Source of the DNA: Ananas comosus
Taxonomy: Eukaryota; Streptophyta; Magnoliopsida; Poales; Bromeliaceae
DNA length: 64,000 bases
NCBI RefSeq assembly: GCF_001540865.1
Contig: NC_033629.1
Span: 6,016,033-6,080,032 of the forward strand
Reading direction: 5' to 3'
The position numbers and the translations under genes are program-made. Below, in pieces: positions 21,874 to 33,295 of this stretch (positions within the stretch are counted from its first letter, which is position 1; the number at the start of each line of letters is the position of its first letter). A model generated the notes under the pieces. It was not told where the DNA came from. It did not search any database and was given only the letters and a program-made list of their open reading frames with translations.

Positions 21874-22150
21874 GTAAAAATCTGATGAACAAACTATCCA
21901 TTTACTACGGCTTTTTAATACTTTATATTTCAGGTCGATGATATGAGAGTTCTCATATCTCGGAGAACTTTAGTATTCAGCATTCGGCAATTTAGATGGG
22001 AAATTAGTAACTTTGGGCAATGTAATATGATAACTTGGTTGTTGGGTGAGTTGTGATCCTCCGGGTGATGGTTGGATTGGCTATTGGTGATGGTCGGATT
22101 GGTGTATATATAGTAGACTTGCTGACTTTTTAATAGTCATCGTTTCTCCG
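21874..22150. mobile_element. Partial duplication and MITE M3 (5' part)
   Basis: 21876-21925 repeats about 50 bases found at about 21695-21745 in M2. At 21940 another family end begins (caggtcgatgatatgagag) and continues with the 'ttgggcaatgtaatatgataacttgg' segment that is shared with M1. The element runs into a 10-N gap at 22151-22160. Confidence 0.65.
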
Positions 22151-22160
22151 NNNNNNNNNN

Positions 22161-22194
<34 letters not shown>

Positions 22195-22226
22195 AGCAAT
22201 TTCCTATCAATGATCTTTTGATGTCG

Positions 22227-22262
<36 letters not shown>
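22151..22262. repeat. 10-N gap, poly(A) and (GT)n microsatellite
   Basis: Ten Ns, then a ~32-base A tract, then alternating GT at about 22228-22260. It could mark the tail of a retroposon, but nothing upstream supports that because of the gap. Confidence 0.8.
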
Positions 22263-22263
<1 letters not shown>

Positions 22264-23132
22264 ATGTTAACATAGGAACATAGAATAGGGTACTTTAGTT
22301 TCACCAAATTGGTAGTTAATAGAACCAAGAATTTCCTAATTCAAACAGCTAAAAGATGTGCTACAACACTAATCAATGCGTAAACTCTTTATTTTAAAAC
22401 TGTAATTTCTTTTCAGCAATCATTCTTGCTTATCATTATGTCATCCAAAAGAATGACAATAAGTAATTACCTTATAATTGGATGTTAATTAGTACATGTC
22501 ATCAACCTTCATTTGATTAGCTATTTTAGTGCAGTGATGGCGTCGCCTCTTATTATTGAGATAAACGTTCAGCGATTGTTGCATAATATTTGTGAGAAGT
22601 TTTCCCTCCCTCCTCCGAGGTATGGAATCATCGTAGGCTCGAGCGATCAATTTTGCGCTTTTTTTGTAGATGTCCAAGGTCCAAGGTGTAGCCGATTTAT
22701 GGAGGTTATTACGTGTTGGGGTTCTCCGTCTACCGATTCAAGTTTGTCTGAAAATGAAGCCGCTCGGTCTGCTATCTATCAAGACTCTACGAAATGAACT
22801 TCAATTTGACATTAGGGATGCTAATTATACTGAAAAAAATTATTTTAAAAACTTATATGATAGTGCTTCCCAAAAATATGAAGATCTTCGAAATAAATAC
22901 GAAATGCTGAAGAAGGAACATGCTATACTCAAGAGGTTTCACAAATCATTACTGGATGAAAGAGATCGGATTCTCGGTGATTGGAATGAAATTAGGGCGA
23001 GTATTAACAAGTGTCATAGTCTACTTGCTCAATCTGACATTGATCCAATGGATGCAGATCAATATATATTTGCCGCTGAAAATTTACCAACCACTGAAGA
23101 TCATTTACCTGCAAATGAAGCCCGTGCAGCAG

Positions 23133-23859
23133 TGTTGAGCCAATAAGCCGCGTACATATGGGACACCGGTACTCCATTCAGTTGTATTGATTTGTAGTGT
23201 ACCAGGAGCACTGGAAGAATATTAAACCGCACGACTTGAGGGAAGTTACAGTAACCGCAAGCAGTTGCAAGCGGTTCCGGTCGGCTGTAAGTGGTCCGAA
23301 ATATTAGGAGATAGCGGACGATCGTGTAAAAGCAATAACTAAGCAAGGGGCGATCTATAAATAGGCCAATAACGCCCTAAAAAGGGGTCTTTTCCCTGTG
23401 AACAAAAGACCGTCCTTATTTTCCTCTCAATTTCCTGTATTTTCTAGGAGTAGCCTACTTGTAATTTTCTCTTTCCCGCATTTGCTGTTCTTCCTAAGAG
23501 TAGTTTTAAGTAGATCAACCGAGTCTGCATGCCATCCGGCACACTCGACCCCTGTACTTATTATCAGTGAATATAAAGGCAGTTGGCTCTTCAAGCCGAT
23601 CAATTCCTGTGTTCTTTAGCTATTCGGCTCATCGGCCGACTTCAGTTTTTGCTTGGTTCGTACATTCGGCTCTTCCAGCCGAACGAATTTACTATAGAGG
23701 CTTCGAACCCGGCTGATCTGATCCTTCATCAACCGAATCGCTTGACTAGTCGAAGGGCGCGAACTTCGAGAGTCAGTACCATAAGCCGTTTCCATCCCGA
23801 CACGCTCCTCGAGGAGGATCGTCGACAAGGACGAGGGTCCGAGAAATCAGCAGCAAACA
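23133..23859 (+). repeat. 5' LTR of the Tat-type element
   Basis: 727 bp, TGTTGAGCC...GCAAACA. A TATA box (TATAAATA, 23356-23363) precedes a likely transcription start. The matching position of the 3' LTR reads TACAAATA (39175-39182), so only the 5' copy keeps it. Confidence 0.92.
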
Positions 23860-23864
23860 ATTTT

Positions 23865-23882
23865 TGGCACACCCGATGGGAC
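23865..23882 (+). promoter_or_regulatory. Primer binding site of the Tat-type element
   Basis: TGGCACACCCGATGGGAC starts five bases after the LTR. The leading TGG pairs with the CCA of a tRNA 3' end. It is not the iMet site and I could not name the tRNA. Confidence 0.7.
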
Positions 23883-23933
23883 ATTTTGAGGTAAATTTGT
23901 TTTTGTTTTAAGATAATAGCTGATGACAATGCC

Positions 23934-26628
23934 ATGAATCTACGTAATAGGGCCGTTCCTAAAAGTTCTGGGAGCGAACAGCCAGTAATTCGGAAAATAT
24001 TCCAGAACGCCAAGCAGTCTTATCTGCCGAGGGTGAGACTAGTGGTCAATCTGGCCAACAAGACCCTAGTTTGGGTCAAGCGCTTGGGCAAATGACTAGG
24101 GTCTTACAAGTTTTAGACCAAAATAGTCATGCTAGCACTGCACGATTAGATGCAGTATTGGCCGCAATCACGGCCTCTAATGAGAATATTGCCCGAATAG
24201 GGCAATTATTAACTCGGAATGAGCAACCGGTAGCAGGCTTGCAAGTGCCTGTAATGACACAATCCTGTAACACCGGTGAATGGTCAGCCCCAATACCAGG
24301 GGGCACCATATCAAGCAGCTTATAGACCGGCTGTTGTTAATGCCGGTCAACAGCCAGAGATAGCATGGGGGTTACCACCTCCTCCATCAGTAGCAGCATA
24401 TCAGCCCCAAAATGTAGGGGCTAGGGCTAGGGGGTAAGCCCCAAATGCACAAGGAGTGAACCCTTTGATACAAAATTTCGGACCACCACAAGGGCTGAAT
24501 CCAGCACAAACGCAAGTCCCCTTACAGGGGATTAATAATGAAATATATGCACAGATCGAGAAAGCCATCCGAAACACTTTCGGAGTAGGCGCAAGGCCGG
24601 CAATGCGCCCGTATTTCGATCACCATACCCTGCAAATATAGACACAGAGCATCCATACCCGGCAAATTAGAAAATGCCGAAGTTTGATAAGTTTTCCGGC
24701 GATGAGGCCGAAAATACGGTCGAACATGTCGCACGGTTTACAGCTTAGTGCCGTGAAGCCGCGGCAGATCCATTTTTAAAATTAAGCTTATTCAATACCT
24801 CGTTGACCAAAACAGCTTTCACTTGGTATACAAGTTTGCAGGCTAATTCTGTTCGAGATTGGGACGAATTAGAAGGTAAATTTCATGAACAATTTTATAG
24901 AACGGAACCGGAATTATCGGTTGCCGATTTAGCTCAGTTCAAACAGAGAACAGGCGAATCGGTTGAGGAGTATTTGAATAGGTTTAAGATGGCTAGAAGT
25001 CGTTGTTTTGTGAGAATGCCAGAGTCGGAATTTGCCAAAATGGCATCTAATGGTTTGCACTTCAAAAATCAAAGATCATTTTGAAGATAAATATTTTCCA
25101 AATCTTTTTGATTTGGGAATTTGGGTTGCTCAATACGAGTAATTCCGAAGAGAAAATAATGAAGATCGGCCTAAATGGAGCCGAAATAAAGATTGGAACA
25201 AAGGGAAGGAGAAAAATATCTCTTTCCTTGAAGAGTCTTCGGCTCATGAGGAGCCAAATTCATCTGAAGAGGTTGAAAATTCGGCTGATGAAGCCGAAAT
25301 ATATGCAGCCGAAATGGTGAAAAATCGACAGCCATATAAATGTGCTTTGTTGAAGCCCGCTAAATCAAGTGAGGCGAAGGCACGAGTGTCGGCATATACT
25401 TATTTGTTTGATGTCTCAAAGACCGATCTAATTTTTGATCGGTTACTAAAAGACTGACGGATTCAATGACAGGAAGGCCAAACAATACCTCCTGTAGAAG
25501 AATTGAAACAAAGAAGATATTGTAAATGGCACCATTCCTGGAGTCATAAACAAACGAATGTACTGCCTTTAAGAGGCAAATCCAAAAAGAAATAAATGAA
25601 GGTCAGCTCATATTTGCCGATCAAAAAAATAAAATTATGGAGATTGATAAGAATCCTTTTCCATCACAAGTCAATATGGTAGGAAAAGAAAAAGCGGCTG
25701 CAGAAAGGCAGATCCGAGAAGAAATAGAGGAAGGTCGGCTCATATTTGCCGACCAAGAAAACAAAGCTATGGAAATTGACAAGAATACATTTCCTTCGCA
25801 GGTAAATATGGTGGATATCAAAGGAAAGGCGGTCGCAGACAAGAAGACCGCTGAGAACATTGCTTTCGTCAAGAGGACGCTTTTGCTTTGCATAAGATGC
25901 AAAGTCGAAATGACAAAGAAGGATTGGGAAGTCATCATCAACGACAAAAAAAGAAGCAATGAATGGAGAGAGTTGGTGGCTTTTCCCGAAGAATGGAATG
26001 AAATTTTCGATGGAGATGACAATTCAGAGGATGGCTCAGATGAAGCCTCTAACGAGACGGAACCAGAAGTTGATTCTGTTCAACGCAAGAAGGATTTATT
26101 AATGCAGAAAGTTCTGCATGATTATTATAATAGAAAAGAAGAACGCAACAACCGATGGAGTTATCCAGAGAAACCATTCGGCTCAAAGCAAAGATTCCCT
26201 AGGTATCGGCCGCACTGGCAGCATCAAGCCAGGCCGAGACCAGAACCAGAATTCGAAGGAATGACCGAAGGGGATATAGAATTCCTCGGTCGGAGATTAG
26301 TAAATGAGCTCGGCATACAGCCCTGGCCGAGACCTTAGGAAACGAGAGAGATCTTGAAGAATCATTTGAGAACTGTGAAGGTACCGACAAATGTGCCGAT
26401 AGATCAGTGGCATGAAGTCGAAGTCAAACTATCGGCCAAATGGCAAGGGCCGATGTTAACAAAAACATAGAAGCGTCGGCAGCAGAGGATGTAAGCCGAG
26501 GCAAGGCAACATTATGAAGAGGCAAAAGGGATAAGACTGAACGTGTGGAGACGACCTAACGAGCTACTACACCTTTTTCGTCCAATGAAAAACAATCATG
26601 AGGCGGGTGGTTCATCACCCGTTTCTTA
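23934..26628 (+). pseudogene. gag region of the Tat-type element, with stops and frameshifts
   Basis: Encodes the capsid/nucleocapsid precursor. The N-terminal part is at about 24015-24325 (GQALGQMTRVLQVLDQ, AAITASNENIARIGQLL). The Gag core runs 24674-25084 (MPKFDKFSGDEAENTVEHVA, TAFTWYTSL, FHEQFYRTEPELSVADLAQF, ESVEEYLNRFKMARSRC) with one in-frame TAG near 24746. A one-base insertion near 25068 shifts the frame, which continues as FEDKYFPNLFDLGIWVAQYE. A zinc knuckle of C-x2-H-x4-H-x4-C type follows at about 25528-25572 (YCKWHHSWSHK), interrupted by one base. Next come two tandem copies of an IFADQ-N--MEIDKN segment (25611-25835) and an acidic linker ending at the TAG 26336. Further pieces (WQGPMLTKT, HYEEAKGIRLNVWRRPNELL) continue to about 26628 with TAG/TAA stops. 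Confidence 0.8.
25590..25840 (+). repeat. Tandem duplication in the gag linker
   Basis: Two ~130-bp copies side by side, each encoding 'ggtcggctcatatttgccga' then an ME-ID-KN-PSQVNMV peptide. This is an in-frame duplication in the region after the zinc knuckle. Confidence 0.8.
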
Positions 26629-26639
26629 GTTAAAGTCGA

Positions 26640-27293
26640 AGGTAGAACGGCCGGTCGTAGCCAAAACAGAGGAGAAGATGGCTAGGAGGGAGTTAGAGGA
26701 CAAAATAACCTCCCTCGAAACGATCATCAAGAGAGAGAGATGGCCTCCTAAGAAGAGGGAGGCACGGATGGAGAGCGACTCCTCAGCCGAGACGGCTAAG
26801 GAGTCTGAAGAGAAAAAATAGCAGATTCAAGGGAAATCGGCTGATGAAGGACCTGCCGATGTCAACATGGTGTATACTCTGCCGCAGTCTTTTAAGGCAG
26901 AGTATGTTGAGTATAATAAGGAGATGGCAGATGAAGAAATTGGGCTTACGGTGGCGCAATTGCAACTAAAGGATGTTAAACCGGCCGATGCGGTGGTTTT
27001 TGAGAAACCATCGGCTGTTCAGACGAGATTTGTAAGGCCTTTGTTCATTCGGGCCTTGATTGAAGGTCGGCCAGTAGGCTGAGTCATGGTGGACGGCGGA
27101 GCAATGGTCAACGTCATGCCCGCTTCATTCTTCAGAAAGTTGGGCAAGGGCGAGGACGAATTGAAGCCAACCGACACGATCATGACCGATTTCACTGGGA
27201 GCGGTCAACAAGCTCGAGAAGTGCTCACGACCGAGATTACGGTAGGTTCTAAGACTTTACGAATTGCATTTTTTTTGGTCGATGCAGATAGCC
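26640..27293 (+). pseudogene. Aspartic protease of the Tat-type element, 5' part
   Basis: Matures the polyprotein. Sequence preceding the active site reads TLPQSFKAEYVEYNKEM and ALIEGRPVG. After an in-frame TGA (27080-27082, where family members usually have W or another sense codon) comes MVDGGAMVNVMPASFFRKLG, with DGG as the active-site triplet variant typical of Tat proteases. The frame stops at VDADS because the 4.2-kb solo LTR begins at 27294. The remainder (HYNLLLGRDWIHANECVPST) resumes at 31477 in the same frame once the insertion and one TAGCC copy are removed. Confidence 0.85.
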
Positions 27294-27963
27294 TGTAAGG
27301 ATCGAGATTTTGGTAGTGTAGCTAAACTCTCGGTTGACGATGTTTTTATGTGTAATTTAATTACAAAAGCACTCGTCAAGTTTCGGGAGAAATTGAGTTA
27401 AAACGGAGATTCTACGCGATTTCCAAGTTTCACTTAAAGTGAATAGTAACTTGGTTTTCCGGACAAGCCACGGTGTGAAGTTGGCTTCAGGCTTGTATCG
27501 GACTCCGTTTATAGCAGTCCAATAGCTCGTTTCGAATGGTTTGGTTATTCTGGAACCGATGGCGCTGACGGATTTTGAGTTTGACGCACGGATTTTGAGA
27601 AAATCCAAAAATACGTGTTTTATATGTATTTGTGCGTAGTTCTTCTGTTGGAGAGATGGATCGGATTTCGTCGCGAATCCGCGAAGGATCGAGGCGAAAC
27701 GAAATAGTAGCTTTGTGGTCTCCGTCGTGCTGATCACCCTGGTGCAATCCGTTCGCAAATCGGACAGATGGATCTGCGGAGATCGCACGTTGATCGAGGA
27801 AAGGTCGGTGTTGGCAAAACGGTAATTTCGCAAAAGTTGCGACATTTTATGTACCGTTTCGCGTGAGATCGCACGTGGAGGGGTATTCTCGCGTTTTACA
27901 CGCGCTGTGAGGGACTCAGTATCAAATACTGAAGTTTGAGGGGCTTTTCCGCAATTTGCACCT

Positions 27964-27973
27964 TATATATATA
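27964..27973 (+). promoter_or_regulatory. TATA box of the 4.2-kb LTR
   Basis: TATATATATAA-type motif about 670 bp into the LTR, followed 25-40 bases later by 'ggttttgcattggaaaccc', a plausible transcript start. It would leave ~3.4 kb of R/U5, unusually long. Confidence 0.4.
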
Positions 27974-28716
27974 AGGTATTCTAGGGTTTTGCATTGGAAA
28001 CCCTAACCCTAGTTCTCCCTGCGCCCCCAGCCACCTTCACCCTGCTCCCCTGCCCTAGCCGCATGTCCCCTGACCGCCGCCGACTGATCTCCGGCCAGCC
28101 ACCACCACCTCAGCCTCTTTTCCTTCCTCTCCCTCTCTGGTTTCCACTTTCCTCTCCACCATCATGGACCCGAGCTAAGGGAGAGGATTGAACCTTATCC
28201 CTCGGCCGCCTCCACCCTCCCTCGACCTCAGGCACACGGTCGCCGCAGCCCCGGGCCGCCCAGAGTGCCGCTGCTGCCGCCATTGCTGCTTGCTGCCAGC
28301 CCAGGCCGAGCTCGGGCCGAGCTGGCTTGCATCAGCTGCCTGCGCACCGCCACCGCCTGAGATCTCTCTCGCCGCCGTCCCGCAAGCCTACGGCTTCTTC
28401 CCCACGCCGCCGCCGCTCGAGGTTGAACTCTTGGCACCCCTCCGGCCTTCTTCAACCCTCCTCCGCCGTCTCGGAGCTCCTCGGCCGCCGCCGTGGCCGC
28501 CATTGCCCGTGGAACCCGAGCCCTAGTTAGTGCGGGCTCGGTTTGCTCCGCCGTCGCCGCCGCCGCTCTCCGCCGCTAACCGAGGTGAGCACGGTACTCC
28601 TCACCTCCCCCACACCCATACCTGGCTCCCGCACGCGCCGCCGTGCCGCCGGTAGGGCTTAGTTTGGATGGTTTACTGTTCCGAGCAACCCGAGCCTCCC
28701 CGATCTCTGAGGAAGG

Positions 28717-28755
28717 GAGCACGATGATCGTAGAAAATTGCTGATCATCGTGCTC
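28717..28755. repeat. LTR hairpin 1
   Basis: A perfect 13-bp stem (gagcacgatgatc / gatcatcgtgctc) around a 13-nt loop. Confidence 0.85.
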
Positions 28756-28883
28756 ACCTTAGATTCTGCCGGGGAGACACCGTTCCGTTGTTTCGGCGGT
28801 GTCGACCCTATCAAGCCTGTTTGGTTGCTGTTTTGGGATTGCGCACGCTTATCCGGCGATCCGAGGCTGTCCTGATGCCTCCG

Positions 28884-28932
28884 GAGGTGAGCACGGTGAT
28901 CGTTGGTCAGTGCTGATCACAGTGCTCACCTC
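28884..28932. repeat. LTR hairpin 2
   Basis: An 18-bp stem with one mismatch (gaggtgagcacggtgatc / gatcacagtgctcacctc) and a 13-nt loop. Related arms occur at 1644-1693 (copy A) and 44271-44320 (copy C). Confidence 0.85.
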
Positions 28933-29999
28933 ACTTTGGATCAACAGTGTCCGGTTAGCCCTGTTTGGCGCGATCTTCCCTGACTGCACGCTGTTCACAG
29001 AACTTCGGGTTGATCCCGCGCTTCCCACTGTGATCTGTTGCACTCCAGACCTTGAGCATGGCCTCTGGCACGTCGAGACCTGTCAGTATGTGTCTCGGCA
29101 GAACTTAGAAGTTCTTGGTTTACGAGAACGAGCCATAGAAGTCGCCCGATTTACATAAAATGATGGATTTTATGTAAACATAGGGACTTTTATGCATTTG
29201 TACACCTTGTGGCCATTGTGGGCAGTGCGTGGATGTGTGTGGTGACCTTCGGACTAATTGTCCATGATCTGATAGCTTTTGTGGAAATCGAAAAGTCGAT
29301 TCCGGTGCCTTTTTCGGCGAAATTCGCCGAAAGAACGCGGTTTCGATTCAGATTTCTTCCGACGTGGGTTGGTTGTCCTATGATTTGTCGCTAAGCCTCG
29401 TTGGCTGGTCACCATCATCATTTTGTGAGTTCGATGATGACGAGTGAGCGATGGCGGGTTCCGGTGTCGAAATAGATACTTTCGGGAACCCGGATTCGTA
29501 CAATTATCTGGCGATAATTGTGTAGCGGGGTTATCTTGTGTTTGCTGCCAAGACATCCAAACAGGAGTGTTTTGTGGCAGCGGGTGACTCGTGGTACGCT
29601 CGGTGAGTTTCGGGACACTTAGTGGATCCCGACGGCGTCCCAGTGTGGTTCTCGGGACTTTCGGTAAGTTACGGTGATTGGTTTTGGGAAACCGATTACA
29701 GGGATCTTTTGTAGAGGTTTGTGAGATTGTGTACTTCAGGTTAGTGGGTTGGATACTGACCTAGTGGATCTTCGTAGGTCCGGTCGACTTGTGTGCATCC
29801 AGGCTTTCCGACGCGACAGTGACAGGTGGGTACTTCGATCCGACGTCGGTACAGTGGTGCACGCTTGGTGATGGTTTCTTATCCTTACTCTTCTGTTGTT
29901 ACTATCGCATAGTATATTGAGCCTTGCACCCTTGTTTATTCATTATACTCTACTCGTTGTTTGCTTGCTTAGTATCTTGAGTAGGAGTAGAGTAGTTCT

Positions 30000-30230
30000 A
30001 TCTACATGCTTATCTGTTGACCTAGTTGGTCTGTTGTTGCATTCAGTATCTGTTGACCTAGTTGGTCGGTTGTTGCATTCCGTATCTGTTGATCTAGTTG
30101 GTTGGTTGTTGCATTCCGTATCTGTTGATCTAGTTGGTTGGTTGTTGCATTTCGTATCTGTTGATCTAGTTGGTTGGTTGTTGCATTCTGTATCTGTTGA
30201 CCTGGTTGGTCGGTTCTCGTACTGCGTATC
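30000..30230. repeat. 36-bp tandem repeat in the LTR
   Basis: Five to six copies of 'gtatctgttgatctagttgg' plus 'ttggttgttgcattcc'. Diverged counterparts are present at about 440-570 in copy A. Confidence 0.85.
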
Positions 30231-31398
30231 AGGGATCTTGTTGGTTAGTTGGACTCTGTGGACCTTGGGTCCAGGCAACACATCGATTCTCTTGTCATGT
30301 GTTTCGATCTGGTTGATCGTGGTTTGGCGTTGTACGCCCTTGTTTCTGGCTTCGGCCTAGGCTCCGGCTTCAGTCGGTTTTTGTATTGAGCATACCAGCA
30401 TGACTTAGTCACAGCACTTGGGGGTATTCACGACACCGGGTCGGTTTGGCCACCGACCGGAGGTGTGCTTATCCGGATGGGTCGTCCTGTGGGGCGGGTG
30501 GATCAGATCAGTGCAGTTCAGTGACAGGCAGCGCTTGAGGTCTGCGGACCAATATAGCAGGCACCAGATTGGGTATATTTGGACTTATCGTCTGGTTGAC
30601 GCATATAGCTATAGTAGCGGTTGTTGTTAGTATACCTTCAGTTCTTTCATTACATTGTCTTGCTACTATAGTTTTGTTGCATATATACATTCAGTTATTC
30701 ATTACAGTAGCGGTAGTTGTACTTTCATTTATATATGTCTCTTTCATTCATTATTATTGCTACTGTATTTTCTACTGACCCGTACTGTTGTTTAGCTCTT
30801 CCTGATCCGGTGAGTACTCCTCGCCTTCATCGGCTTGCGGTACCACTGGAGGGGAGACATGTTACATGTTCTTCCTCCACCACCATTTTCAGGTATCGCG
30901 GATGTGTGAGAGTTGAGACGAGACGTTGAACACGTCGTAGTGGTCGCTAGAGCTTCCGACCCATGTTTGTTGGTTTAGTTCCTACCTGTTACTATTTGTA
31001 CTTGATAGCTTTAATATTTCATGGTTCAGTATTTCATTTATGTTTAAGTTATTCAAGATTACAATTGGTTTCCCGAATGAGATAAAGATTTCTGATTTTC
31101 GTAAAAAAGGTTTTCTACCCCTCGTGTAGCGTTTTTAAAGAAAATAAGGTTTCCGTGTAGGAAACAGTTTTCAAAAGAATTTTCTGTAGATTTATTTTAA
31201 AATATTGAATGTATAACTGTGATGTGAATGGTGCAATGAATGATTGCATATCCGTTTCTATAATTACATTTGATATTGTGGTTGTACCTAGGGTACTTCT
31301 GTGTCTTGTGGCGACGCCGCGCAAATACAGGGGAGACTCTGTCCGTGTGAACAGTGGATTCCCTATATTTGTGGCGGATCTGGCATTCCCTGGGGTTA

Positions 31399-31433
<35 letters not shown>

Positions 31434-31476
31434 GCGGTGTTTTTAACCTAAAGGGACCCCGGGGCGTGACATAGCC

Positions 31477-32197
31477 ACTACAACCTACTGCTCGGACGCG
31501 ATTGGATACACGCAAACGAGTGCGTACCTTCAACACTCCACGAAAAATTATTCCAGTGGATAGGAGATAAAGTTGAAAAAATCCGGGCCGAAGGACGGCC
31601 CCAAATGGTGGACATCAATGCTGAAGAAATCGGCCACATCAATTAGGCCGACACTGATCCAGACCAAATCTCTTTTGTAAGAATCACTGAGGAGGGAGTG
31701 CAATTGATTCTCTCTATAGATGAAGCTGCTATGGTGGCAGCCAAAGAGCCACCAAGCTGGTTAAAATGGAGCATGAAGAATCAGGAGCCGAAGCTTTAGA
31801 GGAGCTTCAGCAAGAAGAGTCGATCGACAGGATCGGCTATGTGTTAAATTCGGCCCAGCAGGCCGATGACAATGTGTGCAACAAGAAGGCCGAGACGGCC
31901 GATAATGATATAGTGAAATCGGTTGTTAAAGCCGATGCGAAAAATATGGTGAAATCGACTGTTACAGCCGATAATGAAATATCACATGAAATGAAAGGGC
32001 GAACAACCGAATTGAACTTAGAAAAGTCGCCTATCAAAGTCGATGAAAAGAAGTTGGAAACACAGGATCCACTAATTGAGGTGAACTTAGGATCCGACGA
32101 AGACAAACAACCGACTTATATTAGTGCCAAACTTTCGGCTCAACAACAAGAGGAGCTGAAAGCATTGCTGAAGGAGTACAAGGACTGCTTTGCCTGA
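31477..32197 (+). pseudogene. Protease 3' part and linker of the Tat-type element
   Basis: Resumes the protease as HYNLLLGRDWIHANECVPST followed by LFQWIGDKVEKI. It then continues with an acidic linker, open in two frames (ISFVRITEEGVQL, then from 31766 EELQQEESIDRIGYVLNSAQ). Repeats of a 'SADN..KS' type occur at about 31850-31980. It ends at the TGA 32195-32197, just before KYEEMRGL, where relatives have a sense codon (usually W). Confidence 0.8.
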
Positions 32198-33295
32198 AAG
32201 TATGAGGAAATGCGAGGACTAAGCCGAGAAGTTGTAGAACATAGGCTACCGATTAAAAAAGGATATAAGCCTTACAAATAGCCGGCTTGTAGGTTTGAGC
32301 CGAGTATTGTACTCCAAATCAAAAATGAAATAGAAAATCTTTTAAAGGCCGGTTTTATTAGAGTGGCCCGTTACGTTGATTGGGTATCTAATATAGTTCC
32401 AATATGTAAAAAGAATGGCAAACTTAGAGTTTGCATTGATTTGAGGAACATAAATTTGGCTACACCTAAAGATGAATATCCAATGCCAATAGCCGATATG
32501 TTAGTAGATTCGGCTCCCGGTAATGAAATCCTGTCTTTTATGGATGGACATGCCGGTTATAATCAAATTTTCATTGCCGAAGAAGATGTAGCTAAAACAG
32601 CCTTTAGATGCCCAGGGTCTATTGGGACCTTTGAATGGGTAGTTATGCCGTTCGGTTTAAAAAATGCTGGAGCTACTTATCAGAGAGCAATGAATTTTAT
32701 TTTCCATGATTTGATCGGTAAAATATTGGAGGTTTACATCGATGATATAGTTGTGAAATCCAAATCACAAGCCGAACATTGGGTAGATTTAAAGCTCGCC
32801 TTTGAAAGAATGAAAAAATATAATTTGAAGATGAATCCTTTAAAATGTTCCTTTGGAGTCTCAGCAGGAAATTTCTTGGGATTCTTAGTACATAAAAAGG
32901 GGATTGAAATTGATAAAAATAAGGCGAAAGCTATATCAGAACTGCCGCCACCAAGAAGCAAAAAATAGTTGCAAAGCTTGTTGGAAAAAATCAATTATTT
33001 GCGGCAATTTATATCGAATATGGCCGGTAGAATAGGGGTTTTCACTCTGTTGCTTCGGCTTAAAAATCAAGAAGAATTTATTTGGACGGAGAAACAACAA
33101 AGAGCATTTGAAAATATTAAGAAATATTTAACAAATCCCCCAATTCTTATGCCTCTTAAACAAGGGCAGTCGATAAAACTGTACATTTCGGCTGCAGAGA
33201 AAAATTTGGGATGCTTATTAGATCAAGAAAATGAAGAAAAAGAGGAACATGCCATTTATTATCTAAGCCAACGATTATTAGATACTGAAAAATGA
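32198..33295 (+). pseudogene. Reverse transcriptase and RNase H of the Tat-type element
   Basis: Copies the element RNA into DNA. RT motifs: KKNGKLRVCIDLRNINLATP, SFMDGHAGYNQIFI, VVMPFGLKNAGATYQRAM and the catalytic YIDDIVVKS (about 32738). The thumb is MNPLKCSFGV and FLGFLVHKKGIEIDKNK. RNase H follows from about 33050 (FIWTEKQQRAFENIKKYL, YISAAEKNLGCLLDQ). Stops: TAG 32279-32281, TAG 32966-32968, TGA 33293-33295. Each fits a single transition from Gln or Arg codons. Confidence 0.9.

Larger units (their letters stand above)
27294..31471 (+). mobile_element. Solo LTR, 4178 bp (copy B), TSD TAGCC
   Basis: It starts TGTAAGGATCGAG and ends CCCGGGGCGTGACA between perfect TAGCC copies (27289-27293, 31472-31476). 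Deleting it restores the protease frame, so the borders are exact. Parts: U3-like region with TATATATA at about 27965; a leader with 'aaccctaaccctag'; a GC-rich stretch (28000-28640); two long hairpins (28717-28755, 28884-28932); a 36-bp tandem repeat (30000-30230); and an A25 tract (31405-31431) before the end. None of the short frames looks coding. It is a very long LTR with no internal element left, so it is a recombination product. Confidence 0.93.

Noticed and set aside
28000..28016. Telomere repeat (ccctaaccctag)
   Set aside because: Only two degenerate units and not the plant CCCTAAA heptamer; it is part of the LTR leader.
30000..30230. CRISPR-like array
   Set aside because: Units are adjacent without unique spacers, the context is a plant LTR, and there are no cas genes.
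29896..30360. 154-residue hydrophobic repeat protein in LTR copy B
   Set aside because: It is a translation of the 36-bp tandem repeat; 36 is divisible by three, so the frame stays open by chance. It is not conserved in copies A and C.
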